Counted from the stretch's first letter, positions 36,668-46,747 are shown. The stretch: DNA of 64,000 bases from PALSA-1296 sp037143335 (GCA_037143335.1 JBAWZA010000017.1:10014-74013), one strand, 5' to 3'. Made by a program: numbers and translations. The notes: a model not told the origin generated them from the letters alone.

Positions 36668-38302
36668 TTATCTTTCAATGACAACTCGTTGAATGTCTGA
36701 GAATTCCCCACATCGTATAATGCAGAAATAAGTCCCTGAAGGCATCCCACTGATATTCATCGGAATTCTTGTTGAAGAAGTACTCTCAGTTACGATTATC
36801 TCCTTCAGGACTAACTCGCCCAAGAGCGTTCTCAATTCTATGGAAACTGAGTTGTTGATAGGTATAATTTGCAAGTCCATATTCAGAATTTGTTGCGCTG
36901 GATTCGGGAAAATAATTGACTTTAACGTTGGATTACTTATGGCATGCTTAACATCTAACTTCGCTCCGATCTTTGCGATAAAGACGTCTAATAGATTTTT
37001 ATTTGTGAGTACGAATGGAGAGAGAGTCATCGTATCACCGAACGATCCAGCGAAATACACATTGCCATTTGGATCAATCGCAACCGCTGTCCCATTATCA
37101 GAAGAAGTACTTCCTGCATTTTCAGCCCACGTACAATTGCCACTTGCATCGAATTTCGCAATGAAGGCATCAATGATATTGACGAACGAGAGACTGACTG
37201 CTCCAAAATTCATTGCTTCATCATGCTGACCAACGACGAAGATATTTCCAGCAGAGTCCGTTGCGATTCCATTAGCAAAATCCTCGCCACCAGAACCCAA
37301 GCACTTTGACCAGACTTGCTCACCGTCTTTTGAAAATTTTGCGATGTATATATTACCTGTCCCATCGCAATCTGGAGGAGCGCTGCTAAAAAAACTTCCT
37401 GCCACGTACACATTCTCTTTTGCATCCAGGACGATGCCTGAACCAGTACCGTGAAGCAGTCCTCCGGCTTTTTTCGCCCAATGGATGCCAGAGATCAAAT
37501 CGTATTTCGCGACAAATATATCTGAAGTTCCAATCGGCACGATTCGAGTACTACCGAATTCAAGAGTATCGCTACATGTGCCAACAAAGTACATACTACC
37601 TGACTCCCCGACACTGATGCCATTACCGACATCGTCGCCTTTTGATCCAAATGATTTTGCAAATTGGAAAAGCCCGTCCTTCGTGTATTTACAAATATAA
37701 ATATCAGAGCCACCGACTGAGTGTAATGTCGTGTTGCCAAACGTTGGAACGCCTGTGAAGCTGCCTGTTATATAGATATTATCGTTTGCATCGGTTGTGA
37801 TTCCATTGAGCACTCCTCCACTATTTGATCCTGTTGCGACAGCCCAGATCGGCACACCATTCGATCCTATTTTTGCGACAAAAATATTATTTCCCCCAAC
37901 GGAGATGAGTGTGTCGGAGCCAAAAGTGAGTGTATCGGAGAAGTAGCCTGCAACTATGCAATTATGTTGTTCGACAAGCGCCAGAGAAGTCCCAAAGGAT
38001 TGACCTTTTTGCGAGGATGACTTAAGCCAAATTAACGAACCATCGGACGAATACTTCGCAAAAAAGAAATGACGACCTTTTGTCCCCCGAATGGTTTGAC
38101 CGGAAAATACCGCAGAGTCTTGGAAGAATCCTGTGACAAATACATTGCCTGCACTATCGGAAGCGATAGCATTAGCTTGGTCATATCCCTTTCCGCCACC
38201 ACTATGCGCCCACAGCCAATCGGTTGAATTGCCAAGGGAGTTAGCAATTCCGATTACTGTCGAGAAGAAAAAACAAATGAGTACGCCGAAGCAATACTTC
38301 AT
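36668..38302 (-). CDS. Secreted SBBP-repeat beta-propeller protein with T9SS sorting domain
   Basis: From the ATG at 38302 (MKYCFGVLICFFFSTVIG) the protein has a signal peptide and nine or so SBBP-type repeats (DSAGNVFVTGFF, FAKYSSDGSLIWLKSS, DANDNIYITGSF, FGSTRIVPIGTSDIFVAKYD). It ends with a T9SS domain (IFPNPAQQILNMDL, RTLLGELVLKE, MPSGTYFCII, IQRVVIER). The frame can be opened 36 bases upstream, but that would overlap the preceding gene's stop. It is the second gene of a two-gene operon (14-base gap). Its 3' end lies only 9 bases from the convergent NTPase gene. Paralogue of 8683-10356. Confidence 0.88.
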   Translation of the reverse strand: MKYCFGVLICFFFSTVIGIANSLGNSTDWLWAHSGGGKGYDQANAIASDSAGNVFVTGFFQDSAVFSGQTIRGTKGRHFFFAKYSSDGSLIWLKSSSQKGQSFGTSLALVEQHNCIVAGYFSDTLTFGSDTLISVGGNNIFVAKIGSNGVPIWAVATGSNSGGVLNGITTDANDNIYITGSFTGVPTFGNTTLHSVGGSDIYICKYTKDGLFQFAKSFGSKGDDVGNGISVGESGSMYFVGTCSDTLEFGSTRIVPIGTSDIFVAKYDLISGIHWAKKAGGLLHGTGSGIVLDAKENVYVAGSFFSSAPPDCDGTGNIYIAKFSKDGEQVWSKCLGSGGEDFANGIATDSAGNIFVVGQHDEAMNFGAVSLSFVNIIDAFIAKFDASGNCTWAENAGSTSSDNGTAVAIDPNGNVYFAGSFGDTMTLSPFVLTNKNLLDVFIAKIGAKLDVKHAISNPTLKSIIFPNPAQQILNMDLQIIPINNSVSIELRTLLGELVLKEIIVTESTSSTRIPMNISGMPSGTYFCIIRCGEFSDIQRVVIER

Positions 38303-38316
38303 CAGAATCACAGTTT

Positions 38317-40776
38317 TTATTTCGTAACTGTCATCCAATGGCTGATAGCACCGGCGGAAGTTTCAAGAACCACCATATACTCGCCACTCGGAACGTCAGT
38401 TGAAAATTCTAACGTGTGTGTGCCTTCAATGAAGTTACGATGCGCAAGCACTTCGATCGTTCTTCCCATTATGTCATACACGGTCACTTTCACATTCCCT
38501 GAGTGCGGAATATCAAATGTGATAGACGTATGCTTCGTGAATGGATTTGGGAAATTCTTCGGCTCAGATACACTCAACGCCAGAGGATGATTTGGTACGC
38601 CCTCAGGAAGATTGAAGTCCGGTTTGTTGCTTGCAAAGACACTTCGTCCACGAGTTGTGGTGTAGTAATAGCCAGTCTTAAAATCCTGGGTTGTTTGCGA
38701 ACAATTGAGTGGGCGATTTGCATACCAATCATGAGCGATACAGCCCGAGCTTACGTTCGTCCATTCGGTGAAGTCCTTACTCGTAGATAAGTAGAATCCA
38801 CTATACGAAATGGAATCCTGAACAACTCCACCCGGTGAGAAATCGAAGGTGTTAATAATCACTCTGCCCCTTCGGTCGAGTAATAGAGGCTTCACTGGTG
38901 AGTAATCCGCGATTACCAAGCTATCAGGTGGAAAAACTTTTGTCCACTTTACTCCGCCATCTACCGAATGGTATAAACCTGAAAGCGGTCCGCTTCCAGA
39001 CTGCAAACGGAATACCGACCCATCTGGGTGACACAAGAATTGGTTAATGCTACTTATGGCTGAGTCGCGGCAAATAACTTCCCAGTTATCGCCGTCATTT
39101 GTGGAGCGATAGATCAGCGGTGAATTACCCGAAGCATAAATCGTATCGTACGATGTATTTGTGCTGTGCGAGAAATCACAAGCATTAATCGTTTCGATTG
39201 ATGGTATGCCAAATAACTGTCCGTTATTCAGACGAGTCCAGGTCTCTCCATGATCGCGTGACCGCACAAACCACGGCAGCCCATCTGCGTGCGTTCCTTG
39301 CGGATCCGTTTGAGATGAGACAAAGAGTTCGTCTTTTTCATTTGCGCCGTGGAACACCACTTGATTTAGTCTATCGGCGGGTAATGCTCCGTTGGGATTA
39401 CTCTTGATGACCATGTCAAATGTTTCTCCGTCGTCAGTTGAACGGAACAAACCAAAATACGAGCCGAAAAATAACCTGTCGTGGTGATCAATCGTCCAAT
39501 ACGGGAATTGCACTTCGTCAAGCTCTGTCGGTAGGTTATACCACGTTTGCCCTTTATCTCTACTGCGGTACATATTGAATTGCGACATGGAGAATATCGT
39601 ACCTTGTGAGTTTACACTAATTCCTCCATCCATGTGCTGAACAGCGCAATACTTGTCCATGAAGAACATGGTATCTGAGCCAACACCGCGAAGTGAGTCC
39701 AAACGAATCACACCATCAGGTATCGCGCATTGGAAAATGACATTCGAAGTATCCGAGACCATGTGGAAAGTTTCTTCGCCAGCTTTTTCGGGATTACGAA
39801 TTTCCCATGTGGCACCGTAGTCAGAGGAGCAGTATGTAGGTCCGTGTGAATTCAAATAAATATCTGGCCCTTTCCGAGCATGAATCATCGCATCAATTCC
39901 CTTTTCACGTGCAATCGGAATCTGGAAAACGGACTTCCACGTCTGACCGTGATCGGATGACCGATAGACACGGTCTTCATTTTCCACATTCGTATGATAT
40001 CCAATGAGGATTGAACCATCATCAGCAATAACCATATTCTGCATATAGACAGGGTTTGGCGGCACAGATGGCAATCTCTGCCACGTCGTTCCTGAGTCAT
40101 GCGACACTGAAAGATGCGGAGTCCATTTCAACTGATTGCTCTGATGAAAAATATTTGAATAGGAAATTGCGTAAATATCTCCCGTGATTCTATCGGCAGC
40201 CATGTAGGTTACGAGACTATCGGGAGTTGGCGTCCGCAAGCTTGTCGGCTGATCGAAATCATCTCCATGATTTTTAGAACGGAGAACACCGAATTGGTTG
40301 GTTGCCAGAAAAATATAGCCTGCTCGGTACGTCATTAACTGATTAATATCTAGTCTATCAGCCCAAAATGTATCTGTCGCGGATTTGACGTAGAGAAGTC
40401 TTGGCAGATAGTGCCACTCATCGTCAGTAGCAGTACCTGTAAATAATCTCCGCATTACCTCACCACGTTGGGATAAGCCATAGACATACGCAATTGGATT
40501 GCCGGTGCCATACTCAATGGTACTTGACTCGACATCACGCATCGGAAGCACACGCAAACCTTTATTGAATCCGTTCCAATGAACACCATGATCGGTGCTT
40601 TGTAAGACTCCGTCACCGCCAGTGGAAACGTAGAGTCTATCTAAGGAGTCCACAGTCAAACCATTAATCGAACCCGCCGTCGGTCCGAGTGTTGGCCGCC
40701 AATAATCACTTGCGATCTGTGCATTTACCGATGTGGTTATAAGAAGCAAGGCGAAGAAATAAAGTAGATTTTTCAT
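38317..40776 (-). CDS. Secreted BNR/sortilin-like propeller protein with T9SS sorting domain
   Basis: The start at 40776 (MKNLLYFFALLLITTSVNAQ) is preceded by GGGAGACACT, a good ribosome site; longer open frames upstream are not needed. About ten Asp-box/BNR strands follow (STDHGVHWNG, SKNHGDDFDQ, SHDSGTTWQ, SSDHGQTWKSV, SRDKGQTWYNL, STDDGETFD, SRDHGETWT, STNDGDNWEVI, SVDGGVKWTKV), which form one or two Vps10/sialidase-like propellers. The T9SS domain has FPNPFTKHTSITFDI, YDIMGRTIEVL and an end in MTVTK. No sialidase catalytic residues are evident. It precedes the SBBP gene in the same operon. Confidence 0.88.
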   Translation of the reverse strand: MKNLLYFFALLLITTSVNAQIASDYWRPTLGPTAGSINGLTVDSLDRLYVSTGGDGVLQSTDHGVHWNGFNKGLRVLPMRDVESSTIEYGTGNPIAYVYGLSQRGEVMRRLFTGTATDDEWHYLPRLLYVKSATDTFWADRLDINQLMTYRAGYIFLATNQFGVLRSKNHGDDFDQPTSLRTPTPDSLVTYMAADRITGDIYAISYSNIFHQSNQLKWTPHLSVSHDSGTTWQRLPSVPPNPVYMQNMVIADDGSILIGYHTNVENEDRVYRSSDHGQTWKSVFQIPIAREKGIDAMIHARKGPDIYLNSHGPTYCSSDYGATWEIRNPEKAGEETFHMVSDTSNVIFQCAIPDGVIRLDSLRGVGSDTMFFMDKYCAVQHMDGGISVNSQGTIFSMSQFNMYRSRDKGQTWYNLPTELDEVQFPYWTIDHHDRLFFGSYFGLFRSTDDGETFDMVIKSNPNGALPADRLNQVVFHGANEKDELFVSSQTDPQGTHADGLPWFVRSRDHGETWTRLNNGQLFGIPSIETINACDFSHSTNTSYDTIYASGNSPLIYRSTNDGDNWEVICRDSAISSINQFLCHPDGSVFRLQSGSGPLSGLYHSVDGGVKWTKVFPPDSLVIADYSPVKPLLLDRRGRVIINTFDFSPGGVVQDSISYSGFYLSTSKDFTEWTNVSSGCIAHDWYANRPLNCSQTTQDFKTGYYYTTTRGRSVFASNKPDFNLPEGVPNHPLALSVSEPKNFPNPFTKHTSITFDIPHSGNVKVTVYDIMGRTIEVLAHRNFIEGTHTLEFSTDVPSGEYMVVLETSAGAISHWMTVTK

Positions 40777-40819
40777 AGTGTCTCCCTCAAAAAAATCAGC
40801 GTAAAAAAACAAAAGCATT

Positions 40820-40848
40820 GTCTCCCAGACCATTCAAATCTGGGAGAC
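40820..40848 (-). terminator. Probable terminator of the 1468-residue protein gene
   Basis: On the minus strand GTCTCCCAGA / TCTGGGAGAC form a perfect 10-bp stem with a 9-base loop. A T-rich stretch (seven T) begins about 9 bases downstream, so the T-run is slightly displaced. It lies 33 bases after the stop. Confidence 0.65.
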
Positions 40849-40880
40849 GATACTAACATCCGATGACAAGCTTTCTGTGA

Positions 40881-43800
40881 CTACTTCTGAATCACAAACT
40901 GCTTCGACTCAACGTATCCGGGAGCGGTAATCCGAAGTACATACAATCCACTTGTGAGATTCTTGATACCAAGTGGCAACTGATGCTCTCCAAGTTTTTG
41001 TGTACCACCTTTTGCTATCGTCCGAACTTTCTCGCCAAGGGCGTTGAAAAGCTCGATAGTAATCGGTTGGTCATCACGATTGAGTGAGTACGTCAAGATT
41101 GGTGATGTGCCTTCAACTGACGGGTTCGGTGTGACTGCTATAATACGAACAGGTGTGATGCCATTTAATTGGTCACGCAAGCTCGAATCACCACACGATG
41201 GATTTGGTGTGAAAGCAGCTGGCACGTAGTCATTAATAACGTAGCAGAGTGTATCCTGTGGGTTAGCACCCCAGAACACTGCATCCGAGATAGTGATCGC
41301 GCTCTGGTAATCCTTCGCAACCATCACTCTGAAATGCAACGTCACAAGTTTTCCCGCATTTGTAATTGGCAAACCACCTTGCGTCTGCAAGTTGAATGTC
41401 AATGTCTCATTTCCACCGCTAACAGTCGGTGGCAAAGGATTTGTACCTGGGAAATTCGAGTATGCCGGATCTGGATCAATTCGATTTTGAATTAGATCAA
41501 GAAGATCACGACGGTACGTAACACTGAATGTCACTCCCTTTGCTTGAACATCAGCAGGTAATGCTTTTGTCAGTGTGATTGGTACATCTATCGTACCATC
41601 AGTGATACCGCTATACGATGCCTGCAACGGTGAGAATGTCTCATGCTCTAATCTGCCGTATCCGATGAGTAGATTGCCCGAATAAATAATTTTTACTCCA
41701 GCGCTATCCCACGTACAAATAACCGAGTCGGTAAATAATCCTTCGCGTGTCGGATGATACGTGATATGATAATTCCGCCTAGTGTTTGGTCTGAATGTGC
41801 TACCGACTTTTAGAATTTCAGTACCATTATCAAACGAGAACTGCGGCGGTGCACCAGGATTGCCAGGCTTGATTTCGATCTGAACAAGTTTCAGATCAAC
41901 CGTACCCAGATTCTGAGCAATTATACTATCAATCGAACTACGACAATTCAAGAATACCGAATCATAATTATGTCCAGTGTTCGTTGGATTGATATACGAA
42001 GCCGCAATCTCAAGTGTCTCGAATATCGACGGAGCACATTGCGATTTGAAGTCAATCCGAATGATTACGATAGTATCGGTATAATTTGAGATATTCAAAT
42101 CAATTGGTACAAGTACTCCATTCGCCTGTCCTTGGCGGATTGTATCGCCCGGCTTGATGCCACTGATGTTTACAACAGGATAGGTAATACCCGATATTGA
42201 TTCAATGATGAGATCAGCATTGCCCGTATCAGCGAGGTAGAATGTGCGAGTATTTACACTACCTAAAGCGACTGTTCCGTATTGCAAGAACTTTGGCCCA
42301 TTGTTTGGATCAGCGTGTCTCACTGTAGCTGTTAGGTCTATAATGCGATTATTTTGACTTTCTCCATGGGCAACAATTTGTGCCCTGCGATCGGCGTATT
42401 TTGGAGTCTTTGTCAAATCAGCTTTGAACACGATGTCAACCCAAATCGAATCACCTGGATGAAGTGCGAAATTCTTCAGAGGTGTGTAGCCGAGCTGTGA
42501 ATTGACAATGTTAAATTCTGCCGAATCTGGTCCTGCGAAATACACGTTTGTCACATAGGCGTCAGGTACTCCAGGTCCCGGTTTCGCATTATTTAAAAGA
42601 TATACACGCTGAAGATTGGAGTCCTCGCAAACAACATCAAAAGGTTGAACCGACCTATCCCAAATAAATCCCGTCGTGACTCCACGACCGTAGAGAATAG
42701 AAGAGTCTTTATTCGAATGTTTATATTTTCCCTCTAAATCTGTTCCCCAATTTTGCACTGTTGAATCTGCTTGCTCAGCATGTGGAGTGTAACAGAAATC
42801 AAGTAACACCTTTTGCTTTGGTTTCAAGATCAGAGGCAAATTTGCAGTGTCTCTAAAAGTGAAATTCACACCATAATTCTGGAGAATCCACTGCTTCGTA
42901 AGAGTGAATGGGAATTTACCAAAATTATACACTCCGACGGTATCACACCTTGTCGAGTCAACGATGACTGATCCGAAGTCGTGATTACTTGCCCAAATTA
43001 CTGGAATACCTGCATTACCTATAAGCTGAACTGGAATCGGCTTGCACGATGTACCAATGAGCAGTGTATCTTTCTGAGTGAAAGTATCAATCGGCGCAAA
43101 GCAACCAGTAATTCCAACGGAGTCACCAGCATAAATCGTAGTAGGTAACGGTTTAGTCGTTGAGCTGATCCTGAAGCTCGGATTATTCTGCTTTAATGTT
43201 GCAGAGGTAATGATGAACCCTTTTGATTTCGGATCTTTCGGGTCTTTTGGAGCATAATTTTTCAGCACAAAGGTGATACAGGAATCACTTTTGAGTGAAA
43301 GATTTAAGTACAGACCAGTGTCTGGCGAAAGACGAATCAGTGGAGCCTTGTAACGAAGTTCAACGAGAATTGCACCACCTTGATCATCAACAATGAAGAG
43401 AGGGGCATAACCGCTATCAACAAGGTTGATCACGTCAACAGTGAAGCAGACATCGGAGTCATCACCTGTCAAGTTAATTTCATTTGTCTGATCTGGATCA
43501 AGTGAATCGCCAAGTCTGGTATTATGATACTTCTTACCTGGATGAATATCGAATTGATCGCCTGTCGGATCGTCCATTAATGTGATGCTCTTGATTCCCT
43601 GATTCGTGAGTCCGAAGGTAGAATCGTGCACACATACATTCCATGACGAACACGTGGTATCAACTTGAACTCGCATGTGCGGAGTACCACCCAACTTCAT
43701 TCCAACTGGCAATCCGTAGGAGAAGAAGAAATCATCTCCGTCAAAATCGCCAAGATCGAAGTTCGGATCAAGTGCGCGGAATCCATAATTATAAACAATA

Positions 43801-45287
43801 AAAGGATGCGGACCAGTAGCATAGTAACTACCCGGGTTCAACTTGTAGCGCACACCGGTAAGGTCAGGATAATTAGGAATGGTCCCCTTATACTGAGCCT
43901 GAAAACTCAGAACTTGCTTGATGGGTTTGATTGAACCGCCATTAAAGGAAGCCATAATGCCATTCGTAGCACCAAAATCTATTGTCTGTGCGATTACATT
44001 TACATAATATCCTTGCAATGTTTCGAACTTGTTGGCAGGTACGTACCAAAGGAAAGAGGTTCTCCAACGTGAAATGGGTACGACAGAAATCATGCTAGGA
44101 GCAGGATAAGGAGCTGCAGAGGCAAAATTTCGAAGATCATACATCATAACCTGAAACTTCTGTCCGTTTCTTCCTTCGAAATCAACTGGACATTGGACCT
44201 CAAAGCGTTCAGGAAGCGGCTGCGACATTCTGCCTGTGCTCATGGATATTGCACCACTCACACAGGACTGATAAAGATCAATTTGCGTACCCTTATCGTA
44301 AGCACTCGTTCTATAATTCTCACCGACACCTTCGTAAACATCGGGATTTTCTGGGTATGAATTAATGAGTGGTATCATAACATAACCCGTCGTATCCCAC
44401 ATTTCATAAGGATACATCGCTTCGACCATAAAATCACGACCTTCAAGGCTTCTGTTACTCACACCACCGAGAGCAGCATCCTCATGACCTGCGATAACTG
44501 CGATAGGGTGGGTGGATTCGATAATAGTACCAGAGATGTCATTGGCATCGTCTTCTGCTAGTGATTTTACCCAGTAGCACTGGCCTCTTTGGAGTGTTAT
44601 GGTATATGGACGCTCTGAACCGTTTGAATTTTTTCCGCTCTTACCTGTATGTCCTCCTTTGGTAGTAGTTGCAGGGTTAATGGTAACAGTTGTGTTATTA
44701 TACGGAGCGATGATTTCAAAAAAGCCAGCCGATACTTCCAATGTCTTTGCACCGAAAGATCCGTTACCGCCAGGCAACCCCAAACTTCCAGTAGGATTAT
44801 CGTTATAGGCCTGGACGACATATCTAGTTCCTAAACCTGCTGTGGTTATCGGAAGGAAACTTCCACCTGAGCACGCACCAGTACTGAAGAATTCTACATT
44901 GATAGCTCGCTTTGCACTAACGTGACAAGCGGCATATTCAGGTACGTCGCCGTTACTATCCAACATTTTCACAGCGAGGAGATTGAGTGGAATTTGAATT
45001 CCAGTTCTGGCAGGAATGAAATACTGACCTTGGCCAGTCTCTACGCCTGTCGTCCTATCAAAGTAGTTTATGGTAACTTGGTTATCCGTATAAGATGAGA
45101 TAAGCAAAGAAGCACCGTAAAATCCTGCAGTGGACGCATCTGCTAATTTGTTGTAACTCGGAAGCATGTAACCAACCCAGAAATCCTTGCCGTCACCCGG
45201 AAGCGACAAGCTTTGCGAGCGAAGCTCTGAAGCTCCTGCGCAAAAACAAAGAAGAGCGATGATAGCGAACCTTGAGAAATGTTTCAT
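40881..45287 (-). CDS. Large secreted protein: IgGFc-binding-like N-terminus, choice-of-anchor repeats, T9SS
   Basis: A 1468-residue surface protein with a signal peptide (cleavage after LRSQS). Residues ~30-430 contain the IgGFc-binding-type pattern DGKDFWVGYMLPSY, TDNQVTINYFDR and RGQCYWVKSLAEDD seen in adhesion proteins. The middle is made of choice-of-anchor-D/ASH-like sandwiches (DFGSVIVDSTRCDTVGVYNFG, LKPKQKVLLDFCYTP). A cohesin-like domain, the linker PSCGDSSLRDQLNG, and a T9SS domain (VTPNPSVEGTSPI, FNALGEKVRT, end SKQFVIQK) complete it. It is monocistronic. Ligands are unknown; the N-terminal naming is by resemblance. Confidence 0.85.
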   Translation of the reverse strand: MKHFSRFAIIALLCFCAGASELRSQSLSLPGDGKDFWVGYMLPSYNKLADASTAGFYGASLLISSYTDNQVTINYFDRTTGVETGQGQYFIPARTGIQIPLNLLAVKMLDSNGDVPEYAACHVSAKRAINVEFFSTGACSGGSFLPITTAGLGTRYVVQAYNDNPTGSLGLPGGNGSFGAKTLEVSAGFFEIIAPYNNTTVTINPATTTKGGHTGKSGKNSNGSERPYTITLQRGQCYWVKSLAEDDANDISGTIIESTHPIAVIAGHEDAALGGVSNRSLEGRDFMVEAMYPYEMWDTTGYVMIPLINSYPENPDVYEGVGENYRTSAYDKGTQIDLYQSCVSGAISMSTGRMSQPLPERFEVQCPVDFEGRNGQKFQVMMYDLRNFASAAPYPAPSMISVVPISRWRTSFLWYVPANKFETLQGYYVNVIAQTIDFGATNGIMASFNGGSIKPIKQVLSFQAQYKGTIPNYPDLTGVRYKLNPGSYYATGPHPFIVYNYGFRALDPNFDLGDFDGDDFFFSYGLPVGMKLGGTPHMRVQVDTTCSSWNVCVHDSTFGLTNQGIKSITLMDDPTGDQFDIHPGKKYHNTRLGDSLDPDQTNEINLTGDDSDVCFTVDVINLVDSGYAPLFIVDDQGGAILVELRYKAPLIRLSPDTGLYLNLSLKSDSCITFVLKNYAPKDPKDPKSKGFIITSATLKQNNPSFRISSTTKPLPTTIYAGDSVGITGCFAPIDTFTQKDTLLIGTSCKPIPVQLIGNAGIPVIWASNHDFGSVIVDSTRCDTVGVYNFGKFPFTLTKQWILQNYGVNFTFRDTANLPLILKPKQKVLLDFCYTPHAEQADSTVQNWGTDLEGKYKHSNKDSSILYGRGVTTGFIWDRSVQPFDVVCEDSNLQRVYLLNNAKPGPGVPDAYVTNVYFAGPDSAEFNIVNSQLGYTPLKNFALHPGDSIWVDIVFKADLTKTPKYADRRAQIVAHGESQNNRIIDLTATVRHADPNNGPKFLQYGTVALGSVNTRTFYLADTGNADLIIESISGITYPVVNISGIKPGDTIRQGQANGVLVPIDLNISNYTDTIVIIRIDFKSQCAPSIFETLEIAASYINPTNTGHNYDSVFLNCRSSIDSIIAQNLGTVDLKLVQIEIKPGNPGAPPQFSFDNGTEILKVGSTFRPNTRRNYHITYHPTREGLFTDSVICTWDSAGVKIIYSGNLLIGYGRLEHETFSPLQASYSGITDGTIDVPITLTKALPADVQAKGVTFSVTYRRDLLDLIQNRIDPDPAYSNFPGTNPLPPTVSGGNETLTFNLQTQGGLPITNAGKLVTLHFRVMVAKDYQSAITISDAVFWGANPQDTLCYVINDYVPAAFTPNPSCGDSSLRDQLNGITPVRIIAVTPNPSVEGTSPILTYSLNRDDQPITIELFNALGEKVRTIAKGGTQKLGEHQLPLGIKNLTSGLYVLRITAPGYVESKQFVIQK

Positions 45288-45456
45288 TTCAGTGGTGTGT
45301 ATGATTCAAAAAAAGTACCCGCTCCGGAAGTGACTCCGAGCATCAGTCGAATACAAGTAAAACTATCGAGATAGGGGAAAGTTACAACAGTTCTTACGGA
45401 TTCATCAAGAAAAGTCAAAAAAAAAGGGAAAAGTTCTTTCCGCTGCCGCCTCAATA

Positions 45457-45464
45457 CAAAAATA
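45457..45464 (-). promoter_or_regulatory. Possible -7 box (TATTTTTG)
   Basis: An exact TAnnTTTG on the minus strand in the 260-base gap between the 1468-residue gene and tRNA-Ser. It would give a ~160-base leader and has no TTG at N20, so support is weak. Confidence 0.3.
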
Positions 45465-45547
45465 CAACAAAAAAAGACGATGGCTGGTGGAACGGGCATT
45501 CTGGAGAAACAGTTTTCATCACGCAGAATAGTACGAAGACTTTTTCA

Positions 45548-45636
45548 GGAGAGGTGGCCGAGTGGCTGAAGGCAACGGTTTGCTAAACCGTCATAGTGGT
45601 CAAACGCTATCGGGGGTTCGAATCCCCCCCTCTCCG
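45548..45636 (+). tRNA. tRNA-Ser (GCU)
   Basis: An 89-base class II tRNA. Acceptor GGAGAGG / CCTCTCC, D-arm TGGCCGAGTGGC, anticodon loop TTGCTAA (anticodon GCT), long variable arm, and T-arm GGGGTTCGAATCCCC. The discriminator is G; CCA is not encoded, unlike the other two tRNAs. Confidence 0.95.
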
Positions 45637-45666
45637 CAGTGTTTTTCTCAAGCTCACTTACTCGTT

Positions 45667-46218
45667 ATGAACATCATTTTTCGTGAAGCATACTGGGGAG
45701 GAATAATCATCCTCGCAGGAATTCTCCTGATTGTCCGCAACATCTTCAAAATTGATCTGCCAGTAATGGGGATCATCTTTCCCATTATCGTTATTACCAT
45801 CGGAGTATCCCTTCTAACAGGCACTCGTAACGTCTGGCGAGATGACAAGACGATTATGTTCAGTGATGGCGATTTCGATAATCCAGTCGGCGGTGAGCAA
45901 TACAGCGTAGTCTTTGGGAAAGGATCCTATGACCTGAGAAATCTTCGCCCGACTGATAAAGATGCTGTTATAGATGTCAGCTGTGCCTTCGGAAGCGTTG
46001 AATTGCTCATTAACCCTGCCATCCCTATGAAGATCAAGCTCTCGAGTGCGTTTGGTGGTGGTCACCTTCCGAATGGCAATGTTGTCTCCTTCGGTGAGCG
46101 AACCTACACTTCCCCAGCATACCGTGAAGGTGCTCCCGCAGTAATCGTCAAAGCAAATGTAGCCTTCGGTGGTGTCGAAATTCGTGAAATTAAAGATTCT
46201 ACAGCCAATCCTTTATAA
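45667..46218 (+). CDS. LiaF-like / DUF5668 membrane protein
   Basis: From the ATG at 45667 the protein has two N-terminal transmembrane helices (WGGIIILAGILLIVRNIF; VMGIIFPIIVITIGVSLLTG) of the DUF5668/LiaI-LiaF type, then a soluble beta-helical LiaF-like C-terminus (DVSCAFGSVELLINPAIPMKI; ANVAFGGVEIREI). LiaF-family proteins sense or restrain the cell-envelope stress response; no LiaRS genes are nearby. Longer frames upstream run through tRNA-Ser and are not used. It is followed after 5 bases by a 58-codon homologue of its own membrane part. Confidence 0.85.
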   Translation: MNIIFREAYWGGIIILAGILLIVRNIFKIDLPVMGIIFPIIVITIGVSLLTGTRNVWRDDKTIMFSDGDFDNPVGGEQYSVVFGKGSYDLRNLRPTDKDAVIDVSCAFGSVELLINPAIPMKIKLSSAFGGGHLPNGNVVSFGERTYTSPAYREGAPAVIVKANVAFGGVEIREIKDSTANPL

Positions 46219-46223
46219 ATCAC

Positions 46224-46400
46224 ATGCAAAAAATCTCATTTCTCGGCATCTTCTTGGTAATAGCAGGGGCATTCTTACTCCTTCGGAATATTTTCGACTT
46301 CGACATCCCATTCTGGGATTTCTTCTTCCCCGTGCTCCTCATCCTCTGGGGCGTGAGCATGTTGGTTAGGAATGTATCGAAGGGCGTGAAGTCCAAATAA
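46224..46400 (+). CDS. Small DUF5668-like two-helix membrane protein
   Basis: A 58-codon gene: MQKISFLGIFLVIAGAFLLL, then RNIFDFDIPFWDFFFPVL and a basic end (RNVSKGVKSK). It is a free-standing copy of the LiaF-like N-terminal module (both have the pattern G-[IL]-x-[IL]-[AV]-G-x-x-L-L-x-RNIF). It starts 5 bases after the LiaF-like stop and is surely co-transcribed. It may pair with the larger protein in the membrane. Confidence 0.8.
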   Translation: MQKISFLGIFLVIAGAFLLLRNIFDFDIPFWDFFFPVLLILWGVSMLVRNVSKGVKSK

Positions 46401-46469
46401 GCCCTCTACACAGCAGTTTCTTCATACCAAGCTGATTCCGGCTATTTGGCTGTGTCTAAGATTTACGGC

Positions 46470-46501
46470 AAAAAAATAGGGGCACTCTTGCGAATGCCCC
46501 T
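46470..46501 (-). terminator. Rho-independent terminator of small peptide gene 1
   Basis: On the minus strand AGGGGCA / TGCCCCT form a 7-bp stem with a 10-base loop, followed by ATTTTTTT. The gene above it stops at 46568, leaving a ~65-base structured 3' untranslated region. Confidence 0.85.
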
Positions 46502-46567
46502 GCCACGGGATACAACTACTTCCACGAGGGGAAGCAGCCTTTGGGAGAACCCTATATCACTAAAAAA

Positions 46568-46747
46568 TTAGTAAACGACTGTTTGATCCGTTGTAACGAT
46601 GATTCCGTTTGAGCCAGAACCAGCACCTGTCATCTGAATCGTGCCACCACTCTGCTGATACTGAGAAACTGCTGCGCTAATCTCGGTTTGAGAAGGTGTA
46701 GTTCCTAAAAACAATTGTAGAGCTAAAATGAGTGCTGAAAGTGTCAT
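46568..46747 (-). CDS. Small peptide 1 with conserved C-terminus GIIVTTDQTVVY
   Basis: A 59-codon gene starting at the ATG at 46747 (MTLSALILALQLFLG); the frame is open 60 bases further but the shared upstream TACGAC(A/G) just before both small genes' starts fixes this one. A hydrophobic N-terminal helix (1-15) is followed by polar residues, a glycine/serine linker (GAGSGSNG) and the C-terminus GIIVTTDQTVVY, identical over 12 residues with small peptide 2 at 49064. No family is recognised. The hydrophobic start and free conserved end fit an exported or processed signal peptide or a membrane microprotein. It has its own terminator. Confidence 0.75.
   Translation of the reverse strand: MTLSALILALQLFLGTTPSQTEISAAVSQYQQSGGTIQMTGAGSGSNGIIVTTDQTVVY

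Noticed and set aside
45562..45666. N-terminal extension of the LiaF-like protein
   Set aside because: It lies over tRNA-Ser; the coding start is the ATG at 45667.
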